Shown here piece after piece: positions 1 to 16,369 of a stretch of DNA of 64,000 nt. Position 1 is the stretch's first letter, and every line of letters starts with the position of its first letter. Position numbers and translations under genes: made by a program. The stretch lies in assembly GCF_021602025.1 (NCBI RefSeq), contig NZ_BQHW01000013.1:91313-155312 (forward strand), in the 5' to 3' direction. This DNA is from Pseudomonas ceruminis (lineage in GTDB: Bacteria; Pseudomonadota; Gammaproteobacteria; Pseudomonadales; Pseudomonadaceae). Under the pieces are notes generated by a model that made no database searches, was not told where the DNA came from, and saw only the letters and a list, made by a program, of their open reading frames with translations.

Positions 1-1
1 C

Positions 2-1537
<1,536 letters not shown>

Positions 1538-1554
1538 TCGTTGCATGTTGTCGG

Positions 1555-1617
1555 CCAGCTCACCGGCGTTTGCGGGTGAGCTGGTAGGATGTCGCCGCGC
1601 GGGGGCTTGCTCCCGCG
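1555..1617. repeat. Hairpin and REP-like palindrome between dnaK and dnaJ
   Basis: A 10-bp perfect inverted repeat (CCAGCTCACC / GGTGAGCTGG, 1555-1584) follows dnaK by 17 bp and has no T-run, so it is not a classical terminator. A second palindrome at 1598-1617 (CGCGGGGGCTTGCTCCCGCG) resembles the core of P. putida REP elements. Either could stabilise the dnaK 3' end and alter dnaK/dnaJ ratios; that is inference. Confidence 0.5.
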
Positions 1618-1740
1618 TTGGTGTGTCTGGAATACGAGAATTTTTACAGCATCTGTCAAAGCCTTCGAGCGGTGGCGGGTGCTGCGGCACAGCGCATAGC
1701 GCAGAGGTATGCCGAACGCCCCCAAGAGTGCAAATGACCT

Positions 1741-3682
<1,942 letters not shown>

Positions 3683-3702
3683 GCCGTTCAAGCAGTGTTG
3701 AT

Positions 3703-3775
3703 TTCTTCGCGGGGCAAGCCCGCTCCCACAAGGACTCCACAATCCTCTGTGGGAGCGGGCTTGCCCCGCGAAGAA
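3703..3775. repeat. Inverted pair of REP elements (REPIN-like)
   Basis: Two 28-bp arms are exact reverse complements (3703-3730 and 3748-3775), each with the GCGGGGCAAGCCCGC core typical of P. putida-group REP sequences and separated by 17 bp. This head-to-head arrangement is that of a REP doublet mobilised by a RAYT transposase elsewhere in such genomes; no RAYT gene is in this window. It may also act as a transcription end or mRNA-stabilising structure for dapB. Confidence 0.9.
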
Positions 3776-3861
3776 TGCCCCGCCGATCCCTGTCTGTCGC
3801 AATCATGTGTTTTAGAGGCACATATACGGTAGACCCAAAACGCACTTTTCTGTAAGCTACA

Positions 3862-3949
3862 GCTTTAGTGTGTCCACTAAAAGCGCGCAGCGAATTGAAT
3901 TCAGCACATAAAAGCGGGGTGACGTGTCCATACGTCACTCCGCTTTTTT
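3862..3949 (+). promoter_or_regulatory. carA leader with intrinsic terminator (possible attenuator)
   Basis: Two successive stem-loops precede carA. The first (3862-3884) pairs GCTTTAGTG with CACTAAAAGC. The second (3910-3949) is a strong hairpin, AAAAGCGGGGTGACGT pairing with ACGTCACTCCGCTTTT, ending in a T-run: an intrinsic terminator 46 bp before the carA start. It is either the end of dapB transcription, 230 bp upstream, or an attenuator in the carA leader. A 16-codon ORF (3805-3855, MCFRGTYTVDPKRTFL) lies upstream but has no Shine-Dalgarno sequence, so a leader peptide is not established. Confidence 0.7.
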
Positions 3950-3994
3950 GCAACCTGCGATCGCCCTTTCATGCTTGATTTACGGGAGGTCTTC

Positions 3995-5131
3995 TTGACA
4001 AAGCCAGCCATACTCGCCCTTGCCGACGGCAGTATTTTTCGCGGTGAAGCCATCGGTGCCGACGGTCAGACCGTTGGTGAGGTGGTGTTCAACACCGCTA
4101 TGACCGGCTACCAGGAAATCCTTACAGACCCTTCCTACGCGCAGCAAATCGTTACCCTGACCTACCCGCACATTGGCAACACCGGCACTACCCCGGAAGA
4201 CGCCGAGTCGAACCGTGTCTGGTCGGCTGGCCTGGTCATCCGTGACCTGCCGCTGCTGGCCAGCAACTGGCGTAACACCCAGTCGCTGCCCGACTACCTC
4301 AAGGCGAACAATGTCGTTGCCATCGCGGGTATCGACACCCGTCGTCTGACCCGTATCCTGCGTGAAAAGGGCGCTCAGAACGGTTGCATCCTTGCCGGTG
4401 ACAACATCAGCGAAGAAGCCGCCATCGCCGCTGCCCGTGCCTTCCCGGGCCTGAAGGGCATGGACCTGGCCAAGGTCGTTTCCACCAAGGAGCGCTACGA
4501 GTGGCGCTCCAGCGTGTGGGAGCTGAAAACCGACAGCCACCCGACCCTGGACGCATCCGAACTGCCGTACCACGTGGTCGCCTTCGACTACGGCGTCAAG
4601 CTGAACATCCTGCGCATGCTGGTCGCCCGCGGTTGCCGCGTGACCGTGGTGCCTGCCCAGACCCCGGCCAGCGAAGTGCTCGCCCTCAACCCCGATGGCG
4701 TGTTCCTCTCCAACGGCCCAGGTGACCCCGAGCCATGCGACTACGCGATCCAGGCAATCAAGGAAATCCTTGAAACCGAGATCCCGGTATTCGGCATCTG
4801 CCTGGGCCACCAACTGCTGGCCCTGGCTTCCGGCGCCAAGACCTTGAAAATGGGCCACGGCCACCACGGTGCCAACCACCCAGTCCAGGACCTGGACACC
4901 GGCGTGGTCATGATCACCAGCCAGAACCACGGTTTCGCGGTGGACGAAGCCACCTTGCCGGGCAATGTCCGCGCCATCCACAAGTCGCTGTTCGACGGTA
5001 CCCTGCAGGGTATCGAGCGTACCGACAAGAGCGCGTTCAGCTTCCAGGGCCACCCTGAAGCGAGCCCAGGCCCGACCGACGTCGCGCCCCTGTTCGATCG
5101 TTTCACCGATGCCATGGCCAAGCGCCGCTGA
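3995..5131 (+). CDS. carA: Carbamoyl-phosphate synthase small subunit (glutaminase)
   Basis: 378 residues from a TTG start. The TTG at 3995 is chosen because GGGAGGT lies 4 nt upstream and the product begins [18 protein letters not shown] as in other CarA proteins; an upstream in-frame ATG at 3971 has no ribosome site. It hydrolyses glutamine and passes ammonia to CarB for carbamoyl phosphate, the shared precursor of arginine and pyrimidines. The N-terminal CPSase domain is followed by a class I amidotransferase domain with the catalytic Cys in FGICLGHQ and the His-Glu pair in GHPEASPGP. It heads the carA-carB-greA cluster; the gene reported between carA and carB in P. aeruginosa is absent here. 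Confidence 0.97.
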   Translation: MTKPAILALADGSIFRGEAIGADGQTVGEVVFNTAMTGYQEILTDPSYAQQIVTLTYPHIGNTGTTPEDAESNRVWSAGLVIRDLPLLASNWRNTQSLPDYLKANNVVAIAGIDTRRLTRILREKGAQNGCILAGDNISEEAAIAAARAFPGLKGMDLAKVVSTKERYEWRSSVWELKTDSHPTLDASELPYHVVAFDYGVKLNILRMLVARGCRVTVVPAQTPASEVLALNPDGVFLSNGPGDPEPCDYAIQAIKEILETEIPVFGICLGHQLLALASGAKTLKMGHGHHGANHPVQDLDTGVVMITSQNHGFAVDEATLPGNVRAIHKSLFDGTLQGIERTDKSAFSFQGHPEASPGPTDVAPLFDRFTDAMAKRR

Positions 5132-5237
5132 GCATCCTGCATCAAGGCCCCGGGACGGCTTGCGCCGCGCCCGGAAGCGCCTGACCCAGATTGTTCAAGA
5201 CGGCTTGCCGACTGACCCGCGGATTTGAGTGACAACC

Positions 5238-8455
<3,218 letters not shown>

Positions 8456-8459
<4 letters not shown>

Positions 8460-8938
8460 GCATTACCAAGTACCCGATGACCGTCCAGGGCGCTCGCGCC
8501 CTGGAAGAGGAGCACCTGTTCCTGAGCAAGACCGAGCGCCCGCGCCTGAGCCAGGCGATCGGTGAAGCACGCGAGCTGGGCGACCTCAAGGAAAACGCCG
8601 AATACCATGCCGCCCGTGAAGAGCAGGGCATGGTCGAAGCGCGTATCCGCGATATCGAAGGCCGGCTGCAAAACTCGGTAGTGATCGATGTGACCACTAT
8701 CCCTCACACCGGCAAGGTGATCTTCGGCACCACCGTGGTGCTGGCCAACACCGAAACCGATGACGAGGTGACTTACCAGATCGTCGGCGAGGACGAAGCC
8801 GACGTGAAGCAGGGCAAGCTTTCGAGCAGCGCACCGATCGCCCGCGCCATCATCGGCAAGGAAGAAGGTGATACTGTCGTCGTCAAGACGCCGAGCGGCA
8901 CGGTCGAGTACGAGATTGTCGAAGTCAAGCACATCTGA
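8456..8938 (+). CDS. greA: Transcription elongation factor GreA
   Basis: 160 residues. GreA enters the secondary channel of RNA polymerase and rescues backtracked complexes by stimulating transcript cleavage. The N-terminal coiled coil carries the acidic tip ([16 protein letters not shown]); the C-terminal globular domain ends in [11 protein letters not shown]. The ATG overlaps the carB stop by 4 bp, so it is the distal gene of the car operon. The start gives [19 protein letters not shown], close to other GreA proteins. Confidence 0.97.
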
Positions 8939-9365
8939 TCGGCGCCTGCGGGCGCCATCCCTCGAGGGCATCCTCTGGCAACTGGCCCAGGTTTTCTGGG
9001 TCGGTGGCTTGTGGGTGTTTCACGTGGGGCTGGTGCCTGCGCTCAAGGTCAGTGGCCTGGCGCCGCTGCTGGTGCAGGACATCGCAGGGCAGATCGACCG
9101 CTGGTTGATCGGCGTGGCGTTGCTTGGCTTGTTGACCCAGCTGGCAGTGCTGGCGAGGGTGGACGGCCTGGCGGCCTGGTGGCGGCAGTTCCGTGGCCAG
9201 ATGCTGTTGCTCGGCTTTGGTGCCTGCGTAGGGTATTACACCTTGCGCTACGGTATTTCCGTGGGCGAGCGCTGGCAGATGTTCTGCTTCCTGGTGCTGG
9301 GCTTTTCCGGCATCGTGCTGGTGGCCCAGCCGGTCCCGGTCAGGGCGCGTTCACCGCGCCACTGA
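8916..9365 (+). CDS. DUF4149-type inner-membrane protein
   Basis: A small hydrophobic protein with about four predicted membrane segments, beginning near ILWQLAQVFWVGGLWVFHVG and ending in a basic tail. The composition, the WxGGLW-type first helix and the position after greA match the uncharacterised DUF4149 family. The start is unclear: no ATG, GTG or TTG lies between the greA stop and the first helix. The in-frame TTG at 8916 inside greA is the nearest standard start, with only a weak GAG upstream; CTG at 8946 is possible. Function unknown. It ends 12 bp from the convergent yhbY. Confidence 0.7.
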   Translation: MSKSSTSDRRLRAPSLEGILWQLAQVFWVGGLWVFHVGLVPALKVSGLAPLLVQDIAGQIDRWLIGVALLGLLTQLAVLARVDGLAAWWRQFRGQMLLLGFGACVGYYTLRYGISVGERWQMFCFLVLGFSGIVLVAQPVPVRARSPRH

Positions 9366-9377
9366 TCGGAGCTACCG

Positions 9378-9686
9378 TTACTTGTAACGGTGGATGTTGG
9401 ACAGCTGCTTGTTCGGCTGTGGGTTCTTGCGGTAGATCAGGGCTTTCTTGCCGATGGTCTGCACCAGTTCGGCACGGCCGGCCTTGCACAGCTCGGCGAT
9501 GGTTTCGGCGCGTTCCTCGCGGTCTTCCGAACGAATCTCGACCTTGATCAGTTCATGGTCGGCCAGCGCGCGTTCCAGTTCGGCGATGACGCCTTCATTC
9601 AAACCGTTGCCAGCAACGATCAGGACCGGCTTCAGGTCATGACCAATGGACTTGTATTGCTTCTTCTGCTCGTTATTGAGCGGCAT
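9378..9686 (-). CDS. yhbY: CRM-domain RNA-binding protein YhbY
   Basis: 102 residues forming a single CRM domain, with the GxxG RNA-binding loop seen in LIVAGNGLNEGVIAEL. YhbY-family proteins associate with pre-50S ribosomal particles. The ATG at 9686 (MPLNNEQKKQYKSIGHDL) is chosen over longer in-frame extensions because AGGG lies about 7 nt upstream on this strand. It is transcribed divergently from rlmE across a 102-bp spacer and faces the DUF4149 gene. The yhbY / rlmE-ftsH divergence is a common proteobacterial arrangement. Confidence 0.95.
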   Translation of the reverse strand: MPLNNEQKKQYKSIGHDLKPVLIVAGNGLNEGVIAELERALADHELIKVEIRSEDREERAETIAELCKAGRAELVQTIGKKALIYRKNPQPNKQLSNIHRYK

Positions 9687-9788
9687 AATCTGACCCTTTC
9701 CGTCTGATTCTGTAAAATTGACCGGCATTTTACCCGAGGGCCACCGGCTCCGCCCAGTCAATCACGACGCATATCATCGAGGTGCCCC

Positions 9789-10415
9789 GTGGTACAACGT
9801 TCCAAAAGCAGCGCAAACTGGCTGCGAGAGCATTTCAACGATCCTTTTGTGAAGCAGGCGCAGAAGGATGGCTACCGCTCGCGCGCGAGCTACAAACTGC
9901 TGGAGATTCAGGAGAAGGACCGCCTGATTCGCCCTGGCATGAGCGTGATCGACCTGGGCGCAGCGCCTGGGGGCTGGTCGCAGGTGACCAGTCGTCTGAT
10001 TGGTGGCCAAGGTCGACTGATCGCTTCCGACATCCTGGAAATGGACTCGATCCCTGATGTTACCTTCATTCAAGGCGACTTCACCCAGGACGAAGTGCTG
10101 CAGCAGATCCTCCAGGCGGTCGGTGATTCGCACGTAGACCTTGTGATTTCCGACATGGCCCCCAATATGAGTGGTACGCCTGCGGTGGACATGCCGCGTG
10201 CCATGTTCCTCTGCGAGCTGGCTCTGGATCTGGCGACCCGCGTGCTCAAGCCCGGCGGGGACTTCCTGATCAAGATTTTCCAGGGCGAGGGTTTCGATGT
10301 GTACCTCAAGGACGTGCGTAGCAAGTTCGACAAGGTACAGATGCGCAAGCCATCGTCTTCGCGGGATCGTTCCCGTGAACAGTATCTGCTGGCCAAGGGA
10401 TTCAAAGGGGCATGA
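9789..10415 (+). CDS. rlmE: 23S rRNA (uridine-2'-O-)-methyltransferase RlmE
   Basis: 208 residues (also called FtsJ/RrmJ). It methylates the 2'-OH of U2552 in the A-loop of 23S rRNA during late 50S assembly, using S-adenosylmethionine. The K-D-K-E catalytic set is visible in [26 protein letters not shown] and SREQYLL; the SAM-binding motif is [11 protein letters not shown]. The start is a GTG with GAGGTG 4 nt upstream, giving [16 protein letters not shown]. It lies 192 bp ahead of ftsH, the usual neighbour. Confidence 0.97.
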   Translation: MVQRSKSSANWLREHFNDPFVKQAQKDGYRSRASYKLLEIQEKDRLIRPGMSVIDLGAAPGGWSQVTSRLIGGQGRLIASDILEMDSIPDVTFIQGDFTQDEVLQQILQAVGDSHVDLVISDMAPNMSGTPAVDMPRAMFLCELALDLATRVLKPGGDFLIKIFQGEGFDVYLKDVRSKFDKVQMRKPSSSRDRSREQYLLAKGFKGA

Positions 10416-10607
10416 GGCGTGTTGCGGGGTGGCTGATAGTTAATTCCAATCGGCCAGCCCGTCTGGATCGTCCGAACTTCGTGTAGTCTAGGTTTCACAA
10501 AGGGTTACAGACGGTGCCTGCGGATGCGTAGGTAATGTAGTAAGTTAGGGCGATGAATATCATGCGAGGCACGGCTGCGTCGTGCGCCGGCCTCAGAGGG
10601 TAGCGAA

Positions 10608-12521
10608 TTGAACGACATGGCAAAGAATCTGATCCTGTGGTTGATCATCGCAGCTGTCCTGGTGACGGTGATGAACAACTTCTCCAGCCCTAACGAGCCG
10701 CAGACCCTCAACTACTCCGACTTCATCCAGCAGGTCAAGGATGGCAAGGTCGAGCGTGTGACCGTCGACGGCTACATCATTACCGGCAAGCGCGCCGACG
10801 GTGACAACTTCAAGACCGTGCGCCCGGCCATTACCGACAATGGCCTGATCGGCGACCTGGTCGACAACCACGTCGTGGTCGAAGGCAAGCAGCCTGAGCA
10901 GCAGAGCATCTGGACCCAGCTGTTGGTCGCGAGCTTCCCGATTCTGGTGATCATTGCCGTATTCATGTTCTTCATGCGCCAGATGCAAGGTGGTGCGGGG
11001 GGCAAGGGCGGCCCGATGAGCTTCGGCAAGAGCAAGGCGCGCCTGCTGTCCGAAGACCAGGTCAAGACTACCCTGGCTGACGTCGCTGGCTGCGACGAGG
11101 CCAAGGAAGAGGTCGGCGAACTGGTCGAGTTCCTGCGTGACCCGGGCAAGTTCCAGCGCCTGGGTGGCCGCATTCCACGTGGTGTGTTGATGGTCGGCCC
11201 GCCAGGTACCGGTAAGACCCTGCTGGCCAAGGCCATTGCCGGCGAAGCCAAGGTGCCGTTCTTCACCATTTCCGGCTCTGACTTCGTCGAAATGTTCGTC
11301 GGCGTGGGCGCGAGCCGCGTGCGTGACATGTTCGAGCAGGCCAAGAAGCACGCACCGTGCATTATCTTCATCGACGAAATCGACGCCGTTGGTCGCCACC
11401 GTGGCGCCGGCATGGGCGGTGGTCACGACGAGCGCGAGCAGACCCTCAACCAGTTGCTGGTGGAGATGGATGGTTTTGAAATGAACGATGGCATCATCGT
11501 CATTGCAGCGACCAACCGTCCGGACGTCCTCGACCCTGCACTGCTGCGCCCGGGCCGCTTCGACCGTCAGGTCGTGGTTGGCTTGCCGGATATCCGCGGC
11601 CGTGAGCAGATCCTCAAAGTGCACATGCGCAAGGTGCCGATCGGCGATAACGTCAACCCGGCGGTCATTGCTCGTGGCACCCCTGGCTTCTCTGGTGCCG
11701 ACCTGGCCAACCTGGTCAACGAGGCCTCGCTGTTCGCTGCGCGCTCCAACAAGCGCCTGGTCGAAATGAAAGAGTTCGAGCTGGCCAAAGACAAGATCAT
11801 GATGGGCGCCGAGCGCAAGACCATGGTCATGTCCGAGAAAGAAAAACAGAACACTGCCTATCACGAGGCAGGCCACGCCATCGTTGGTCGCCTGGTGCCG
11901 GAGCACGATCCGGTCTACAAGGTGTCCATCATTCCTCGTGGTCGCGCCCTGGGCGTCACTATGTTCTTGCCAGAGGAAGACCGTTACAGCCTGTCCAAGC
12001 GCGCCCTGATCAGCCAGATCTGCTCGCTGTATGGCGGCCGTATCGCCGAGGAAATGACCCTGGGCTTCGATGGCGTTACCACCGGCGCGTCCAACGACAT
12101 CATGCGCGCCAGCCAGATTGCACGGAACATGGTGACCAAGTGGGGCCTGTCCGAAAAACTCGGCCCACTGATGTATGCCGAAGAAGAGGGCGAGGTGTTC
12201 CTCGGCCGTAGCGCCGGCAGCCAGCACGCCAGTGTTTCGGGCGAGACTGCCAAGCTGATCGACTCCGAAGTACGCAGCATCATCGACCAGTGCTATGCCA
12301 CTGCCAAGCAGCTGCTGACCGACAACCGCGACAAGCTCGACGCCATGGCCGAAGCGCTGATGAAGTACGAGACCATCGACGCTGACCAGATTGACGACAT
12401 CATGTCTGGTCGTACCCCGCGCGAACCGCGTGACTGGGACGACGACAAGACCTCGGGCACTCCGGCTGCCCAGAATGATCGTCCGGAATCGCCGATTGGC
12501 GGCCCCGCGGCTCAACACTAA
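10608..12521 (+). CDS. ftsH: ATP-dependent zinc metalloprotease FtsH
   Basis: 637 residues. This membrane-anchored AAA protease degrades unstable membrane proteins and regulators. Two membrane segments (about 8-24 and 104-123) flank a periplasmic domain; the AAA domain has Walker A GPPGTGKT (about 197-204), Walker B IIFIDEID and the SRH segment RPGRFDRQ; the zinc site HEAGH is near residue 420. The start is taken as TTG at 10608 ([11 protein letters not shown]), with GAGGGT about 6 nt upstream, rather than the ATG 9 nt later. The 192-bp spacer before it may hold a promoter, but I could not assign one. Confidence 0.97.
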   Translation: MNDMAKNLILWLIIAAVLVTVMNNFSSPNEPQTLNYSDFIQQVKDGKVERVTVDGYIITGKRADGDNFKTVRPAITDNGLIGDLVDNHVVVEGKQPEQQSIWTQLLVASFPILVIIAVFMFFMRQMQGGAGGKGGPMSFGKSKARLLSEDQVKTTLADVAGCDEAKEEVGELVEFLRDPGKFQRLGGRIPRGVLMVGPPGTGKTLLAKAIAGEAKVPFFTISGSDFVEMFVGVGASRVRDMFEQAKKHAPCIIFIDEIDAVGRHRGAGMGGGHDEREQTLNQLLVEMDGFEMNDGIIVIAATNRPDVLDPALLRPGRFDRQVVVGLPDIRGREQILKVHMRKVPIGDNVNPAVIARGTPGFSGADLANLVNEASLFAARSNKRLVEMKEFELAKDKIMMGAERKTMVMSEKEKQNTAYHEAGHAIVGRLVPEHDPVYKVSIIPRGRALGVTMFLPEEDRYSLSKRALISQICSLYGGRIAEEMTLGFDGVTTGASNDIMRASQIARNMVTKWGLSEKLGPLMYAEEEGEVFLGRSAGSQHASVSGETAKLIDSEVRSIIDQCYATAKQLLTDNRDKLDAMAEALMKYETIDADQIDDIMSGRTPREPRDWDDDKTSGTPAAQNDRPESPIGGPAAQH

Positions 12522-12529
12522 GGGCATCT

Positions 12530-13381
12530 ATGAGCTCGAAGCTGTACCCGACCCGGTTGCCTTGCGGCAACCGGGTTCTTGATTTGTCCCGTACCCATGT
12601 CATGGGTATCCTCAATATCACCCCTGATTCGTTCTCCGACGGCGGGCGCTTCACCCAGCGTGACGAAGCGTTGCGCCATGCCGAGGCGATGGTTGCGGCC
12701 GGTGCCACACTGATCGACATCGGTGGCGAATCGACGCGCCCGGGTGCGCGCGCTGTATCCGTCACCGAAGAGCTCGAGCGGGTGGCCCCGATGGTCGAGG
12801 CCATCAACAGCCGTCTCGACGTCGTCATCTCTGTCGATACCTCTACCCCAGCCGTCATTCGCGAGGCCGCGCGCCTGGGTGCTGGCCTGATCAACGATGT
12901 CCGTGCACTGGAGCGCGATGGCGCCCTGGATGCTGCAGCGGATACGGGGTTGCCGGTGTGCCTGATGCACATGCGTGGCGAGCCGGGGAACATGCAGGAC
13001 AACCCGCATTACGAGGATGTGACCGCCGATGTAACGCGCTATCTTGAGCAGCGAATGGCTGCTTGCGCAGCGGTGGGCATCGGTGCCGAGCGGGTCATTC
13101 TTGACCCGGGTTTCGGGTTCGCCAAGACACTGGCGCACAACCTCAGCCTGTTCAAACACATGGAAGCGCTCTATCGCCTCGGGCGTCCGTTGTTGGTGGG
13201 CGTTTCACGCAAGAGCATGATCGGCCTGGCGCTGGATCGCCCGGTCGGCGAGCGACTGTACGGCAGCCTGGCGCTGGCGGCGTTGGCCATGACCAAGGGC
13301 GCCAGCATTCTGCGCGTCCACGATGTGGCCGAGACTGTCGATGTAGTGCGCATGATTGCTGCGGTGCAAGGCGCCGAATAA
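12530..13381 (+). CDS. folP: Dihydropteroate synthase
   Basis: 283 residues. It condenses 6-hydroxymethyl-dihydropterin pyrophosphate with p-aminobenzoate in folate synthesis and is the sulfonamide target. The signatures [14 protein letters not shown] and [13 protein letters not shown] are intact, as is the SRKSM substrate loop near residue 224. The ATG at 12530 has AAGGGC a few nt upstream and lies 8 bp after ftsH; glmM follows after 16 bp. The ftsH-folP-glmM order is conserved in proteobacteria. The other folate gene here, folK, lies in the minus-strand block at about 36.6 kb. Confidence 0.97.
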   Translation: MSSKLYPTRLPCGNRVLDLSRTHVMGILNITPDSFSDGGRFTQRDEALRHAEAMVAAGATLIDIGGESTRPGARAVSVTEELERVAPMVEAINSRLDVVISVDTSTPAVIREAARLGAGLINDVRALERDGALDAAADTGLPVCLMHMRGEPGNMQDNPHYEDVTADVTRYLEQRMAACAAVGIGAERVILDPGFGFAKTLAHNLSLFKHMEALYRLGRPLLVGVSRKSMIGLALDRPVGERLYGSLALAALAMTKGASILRVHDVAETVDVVRMIAAVQGAE

Positions 13382-13397
13382 GAACACTGGAGTTTCT

Positions 13398-14738
13398 ATG
13401 AGCAGAAAATATTTTGGTACCGACGGCATCCGTGGCCGTGTCGGCGAATACCCGATCACTCCTGACTTCATGCTCAAGCTGGGCTGGGCGGCGGGCATGG
13501 CCTTCCGCAAGCAAGGCAATTGCCGCGTGCTGGTGGGCAAAGACACGCGCATCTCCGGTTACATGTTCGAGTCTGCACTGGAGGCCGGGCTGTCCGCAGC
13601 AGGTGCCGACGTCATGTTGCTTGGCCCGATGCCCACGCCCGCCATCGCTTACCTTACCCGCACGTTCCATGCCGAGGCGGGTATCGTCATCAGTGCCTCG
13701 CACAATCCGCACGATGACAACGGTATCAAGTTTTTCTCGGGCCAGGGCACCAAGCTGCCGGACGAAGTCGAGCTGATGATCGAAGAGTTGCTTGATCAGC
13801 CCATGACGGTGGTCGACTCGAGCAAGCTGGGCAAGGTGTCGCGTATCAACGACGCTGCAGGCCGCTACATCGAGTTCTGCAAGAGCAGCGTGCCCAGCAG
13901 CACCAGCTTTGAGGGCCTCAAGCTGGTGATCGACTGTGCCCACGGTGCTACGTACAAGGTCGCGCCGAGCGTGTTCCGTGAGTTGGGTGCCGACGTGACC
14001 GTGCTGCATGCACAGCCCGACGGGCTGAATATCAACGAAAACTGCGGTTCGACCCATATTGAGTCGCTGCAGGCCGCAGTACTGGTTGGCCATGCCGATC
14101 TGGGCATCGCTTTCGACGGTGATGGCGACCGTGTGCTGATGGTGGACCATACCGGTGCCATCGTCGACGGTGACGAATTGCTGTTCATCATCGCCCGCGA
14201 CATGCACGAGCGAGGCAAGCTGCAGGGCGGTGTGGTCGGTACCTTGATGAGCAACCTGGGCCTGGAGCTGGCGCTCAAGGACCTGGATATCCCGTTCGTG
14301 CGGGCCAAGGTCGGCGACCGTTACGTGATGGCAGAGCTGCTTGAGCGCGAGTGGCTGGTCGGTGGCGAGAACTCTGGCCACGTGGTGTGCTGCAACCATA
14401 CCACTACCGGTGATGCGATCATTGCCGCACTGCAGGTGCTGATGGCACTCAAGCGCCGCGGCGAGACGCTGGCACAGGCCCGCCAGGCCCTGCGCAAGTG
14501 CCCCCAGGTGTTGATCAACGTGCGCTTCGGTGCAAGCAAGGTCGACCCTCTGGAGCACCCTGCGGTCAAGGAGGCCAGCGCCAAGGTGACCGAGGACATG
14601 GCAGGGCGCGGGCGTGTGCTGTTGCGCAAATCCGGTACCGAGCCGTTGGTCCGGGTGATGGTCGAAGGTGACGACGAGCACCAGGTGCGCACCCACGCCG
14701 AAGCCTTGGCCAAGCTGGTCAAAGAAGTTTGTGTCTGA
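13398..14738 (+). CDS. glmM: Phosphoglucosamine mutase
   Basis: 446 residues, normal length. It interconverts glucosamine-6-phosphate and glucosamine-1-phosphate for UDP-GlcNAc, feeding peptidoglycan and LPS. The phosphoserine is S101 in [12 protein letters not shown]; the metal loop is FDGDGDRV; the C-terminal phosphate-binding loop is [12 protein letters not shown]. The ATG at 13398 ([16 protein letters not shown]) has GGAG 6 nt upstream; a longer in-frame opening starting inside folP is rejected. It is followed by tpiA after 66 bp. Confidence 0.98.
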   Translation: MSRKYFGTDGIRGRVGEYPITPDFMLKLGWAAGMAFRKQGNCRVLVGKDTRISGYMFESALEAGLSAAGADVMLLGPMPTPAIAYLTRTFHAEAGIVISASHNPHDDNGIKFFSGQGTKLPDEVELMIEELLDQPMTVVDSSKLGKVSRINDAAGRYIEFCKSSVPSSTSFEGLKLVIDCAHGATYKVAPSVFRELGADVTVLHAQPDGLNINENCGSTHIESLQAAVLVGHADLGIAFDGDGDRVLMVDHTGAIVDGDELLFIIARDMHERGKLQGGVVGTLMSNLGLELALKDLDIPFVRAKVGDRYVMAELLEREWLVGGENSGHVVCCNHTTTGDAIIAALQVLMALKRRGETLAQARQALRKCPQVLINVRFGASKVDPLEHPAVKEASAKVTEDMAGRGRVLLRKSGTEPLVRVMVEGDDEHQVRTHAEALAKLVKEVCV

Positions 14739-14804
14739 AAGAGGCTTGCCAGCGCAGATCGGGTTGGGTAAGATCTGCGCCCACTTTGACCGACGAGGTA
14801 AAGC

Positions 14805-15560
14805 ATGCGTCGCCCCATGGTAGCTGGTAACTGGAAGATGCACGGTACCCGCGCCAGCGTCGCTGAGCTGACTCAGGGTTTGGGCAAAATGCTCATTCCC
14901 GAAGGTATCGAAGTCGCGGTATTCCCACCGGCCTTGTTCATCAATGAAGTCATTGATGGCCTGAAGGGCAAGGGAATCATCGTTGGAGCACAGAATTCTG
15001 CAGTACAACCCGAACAGGGTGCGCTGACCGGTGAAGTTGCACCGAGTCAGTTGGCTGAAGCAGGTTGCAAGTTGGTATTGATTGGCCATTCCGAGCGTCG
15101 CCAGATTATCGGCGAAAGTGAAGAAGTGCTGAATCGCAAGTTTGCAGCTGCTCAGAAAAGTGGTTTGACGCCGGTGCTCTGCATAGGGGAAACTCTTGAA
15201 GAGCGTGAGGCAGGCAAGACGCTTGAAGTTGTTGGGCGTCAACTAAGCAGTGTTATCGACGCGTTCGGTATTACCGCTTTTGCCAATGCAGTAGTTGCCT
15301 ATGAGCCTGTCTGGGCCATCGGTACAGGTTTGACGGCCTCGCCGCAACAAGCTCAGGATGTGCATGCTGCCATCCGCAAGCAGTTGGCAGCGATGGACGC
15401 CGAAGTTGCAGAAAACGTGCAGCTTCTCTACGGCGGTAGCGTGAAGGCGGCCAATGCGGCCGAACTGTTCGGCATGCCGGATATTGATGGGGGGCTCATT
15501 GGTGGAGCATCCCTGAACGCAGACGAATTCGGTGCAATTTGTCGCGCCGCAGGAAACTGA
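14805..15560 (+). CDS. tpiA: Triosephosphate isomerase
   Basis: 251 residues. It interconverts dihydroxyacetone phosphate and glyceraldehyde-3-phosphate. Active-site residues are all visible: Asn-Lys in GNWKMHG, the His electrophile in IGHSERR, the catalytic Glu in [11 protein letters not shown], and the phosphate-binding loops near [10 protein letters not shown] and GGLIGGASL. The ATG at 14805 follows a GAGG box. Codon use is visibly less GC-rich at third positions than in the neighbouring genes, and this continues into secG. secG starts 4 bp after the stop, implying co-transcription. Confidence 0.98.
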   Translation: MRRPMVAGNWKMHGTRASVAELTQGLGKMLIPEGIEVAVFPPALFINEVIDGLKGKGIIVGAQNSAVQPEQGALTGEVAPSQLAEAGCKLVLIGHSERRQIIGESEEVLNRKFAAAQKSGLTPVLCIGETLEEREAGKTLEVVGRQLSSVIDAFGITAFANAVVAYEPVWAIGTGLTASPQQAQDVHAAIRKQLAAMDAEVAENVQLLYGGSVKAANAAELFGMPDIDGGLIGGASLNADEFGAICRAAGN

Positions 15561-15564
15561 ACAA

Positions 15565-15957
15565 ATGCTGGAAACAGTCATCGTTGTTTTTCATCTGTTG
15601 GCAGCGCTGTCGCTAGTAGTGCTGGTTCTGTTGCAACAGGGTAAAGGTGCGGAAGCAGGTGCATCTTTCGGCGCAGGTGCTTCAAATACTGTGTTCGGAA
15701 GCCAAGGTTCTGCTACCTTCCTAAGTAAATTTACTGCTATACTTGCTGCCACTTTCTTTTTGACGGCACTTGGGTTAGGATACTTCGCCAAGCAACAAGC
15801 TCACCAGCTGAGCCAGGCGGGTCTTCCGGATCCGGCGGTGTTGGAAGTTAAAGAGCCAAAGCCGGCAGTAAATGATGATGTACCGGTGCTCCAGGAGCAG
15901 AAGAGCGAAACCACCCCCAAAGGTGATGTACCTCCTCCAGCCGAAGAGCAGAAGTAA
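15565..15957 (+). CDS. secG: Protein translocase subunit SecG
   Basis: 130 residues. SecG is the small accessory subunit of the SecYEG inner-membrane channel. Two membrane helices (about 3-22 and 50-70) flank the conserved cytosolic loop [24 protein letters not shown]; a Pro/Glu-rich tail follows, longer than in E. coli SecG (110 residues), as is usual in pseudomonads. The ATG at 15565 follows AGGA by 10 nt. The tpiA-secG-tRNA-Leu order is widespread in gammaproteobacteria; the tRNA gene starts 21 bp after the stop, so it is probably cut from the same transcript. Confidence 0.96.
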   Translation: MLETVIVVFHLLAALSLVVLVLLQQGKGAEAGASFGAGASNTVFGSQGSATFLSKFTAILAATFFLTALGLGYFAKQQAHQLSQAGLPDPAVLEVKEPKPAVNDDVPVLQEQKSETTPKGDVPPPAEEQK

Positions 15958-15978
15958 CGGGTTTCAAGATGTAGTATT

Positions 15979-16064
15979 GCCGAGGTGGTGGAATTGGTAG
16001 ACACGCAACCTTGAGGTGGTTGTGCCCATAGGGTGTAGGGGTTCGAGTCCCCTTCTCGGTACCA
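15979..16064 (+). tRNA. tRNA-Leu(GAG)
   Basis: 86 nt including an encoded CCA. The acceptor stem pairs GCCGAGG with its 3' partner; the anticodon arm is CAACC-TTGAGGT-GGTTG with anticodon GAG at 16013-16015; a class II variable arm and a TTCGAGTCC T-loop follow. It decodes CUC/CUU leucine codons. It lies directly after secG and ahead of an intrinsic terminator. Confidence 0.97.
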
Positions 16065-16077
16065 ATTAAAGCTTGAG

Positions 16078-16100
16078 AGCCCGCTTTAGCGGGCTTTCTT
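16078..16100 (+). terminator. Intrinsic terminator after tRNA-Leu
   Basis: A 7-bp perfect stem AGCCCGC / GCGGGCT with a TTTA loop, followed by TTCTT. It ends the glmM/tpiA-secG-tRNA-Leu transcript. Confidence 0.85.
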
Positions 16101-16162
16101 GCAGGTGGAGGTTGGATTGACCCAGCAACGGGTTCGGTCTTATACTTTCGCCCCAGCTTTGT

Positions 16163-16239
<77 letters not shown>

Positions 16240-16249
16240 GCTTCAGCGG

Positions 16250-16271
16250 AGCCCCTTTTCAGGGGCTTTTT
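16250..16271 (+). terminator. First terminator between tRNA-fMet and rimP
   Basis: Stem AGCCCC / GGGGCT with a TTTTCA loop and a run of five T. It lies 10 bp after the tRNA 3' end. Confidence 0.85.
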
Positions 16272-16318
16272 GCTAGCCGAACAGTTTACGGCGTCGTTGT
16301 CCTACGGCGCTTTCAGGG

Positions 16319-16340
16319 ATGGGCGCTTCGCCCATTTTTT
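16319..16340 (+). terminator. Second terminator in the rimP leader
   Basis: Stem ATGGGCG / CGCCCAT with a 3-nt CTT loop, followed by six T. It ends 29 bp before the rimP start, so transcripts entering rimP-nusA-infB from the tRNA promoter must pass two terminators. Confidence 0.85.
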
Positions 16341-16369
16341 ATTTGCACAGCATGCACGAGGGGGTTCAG

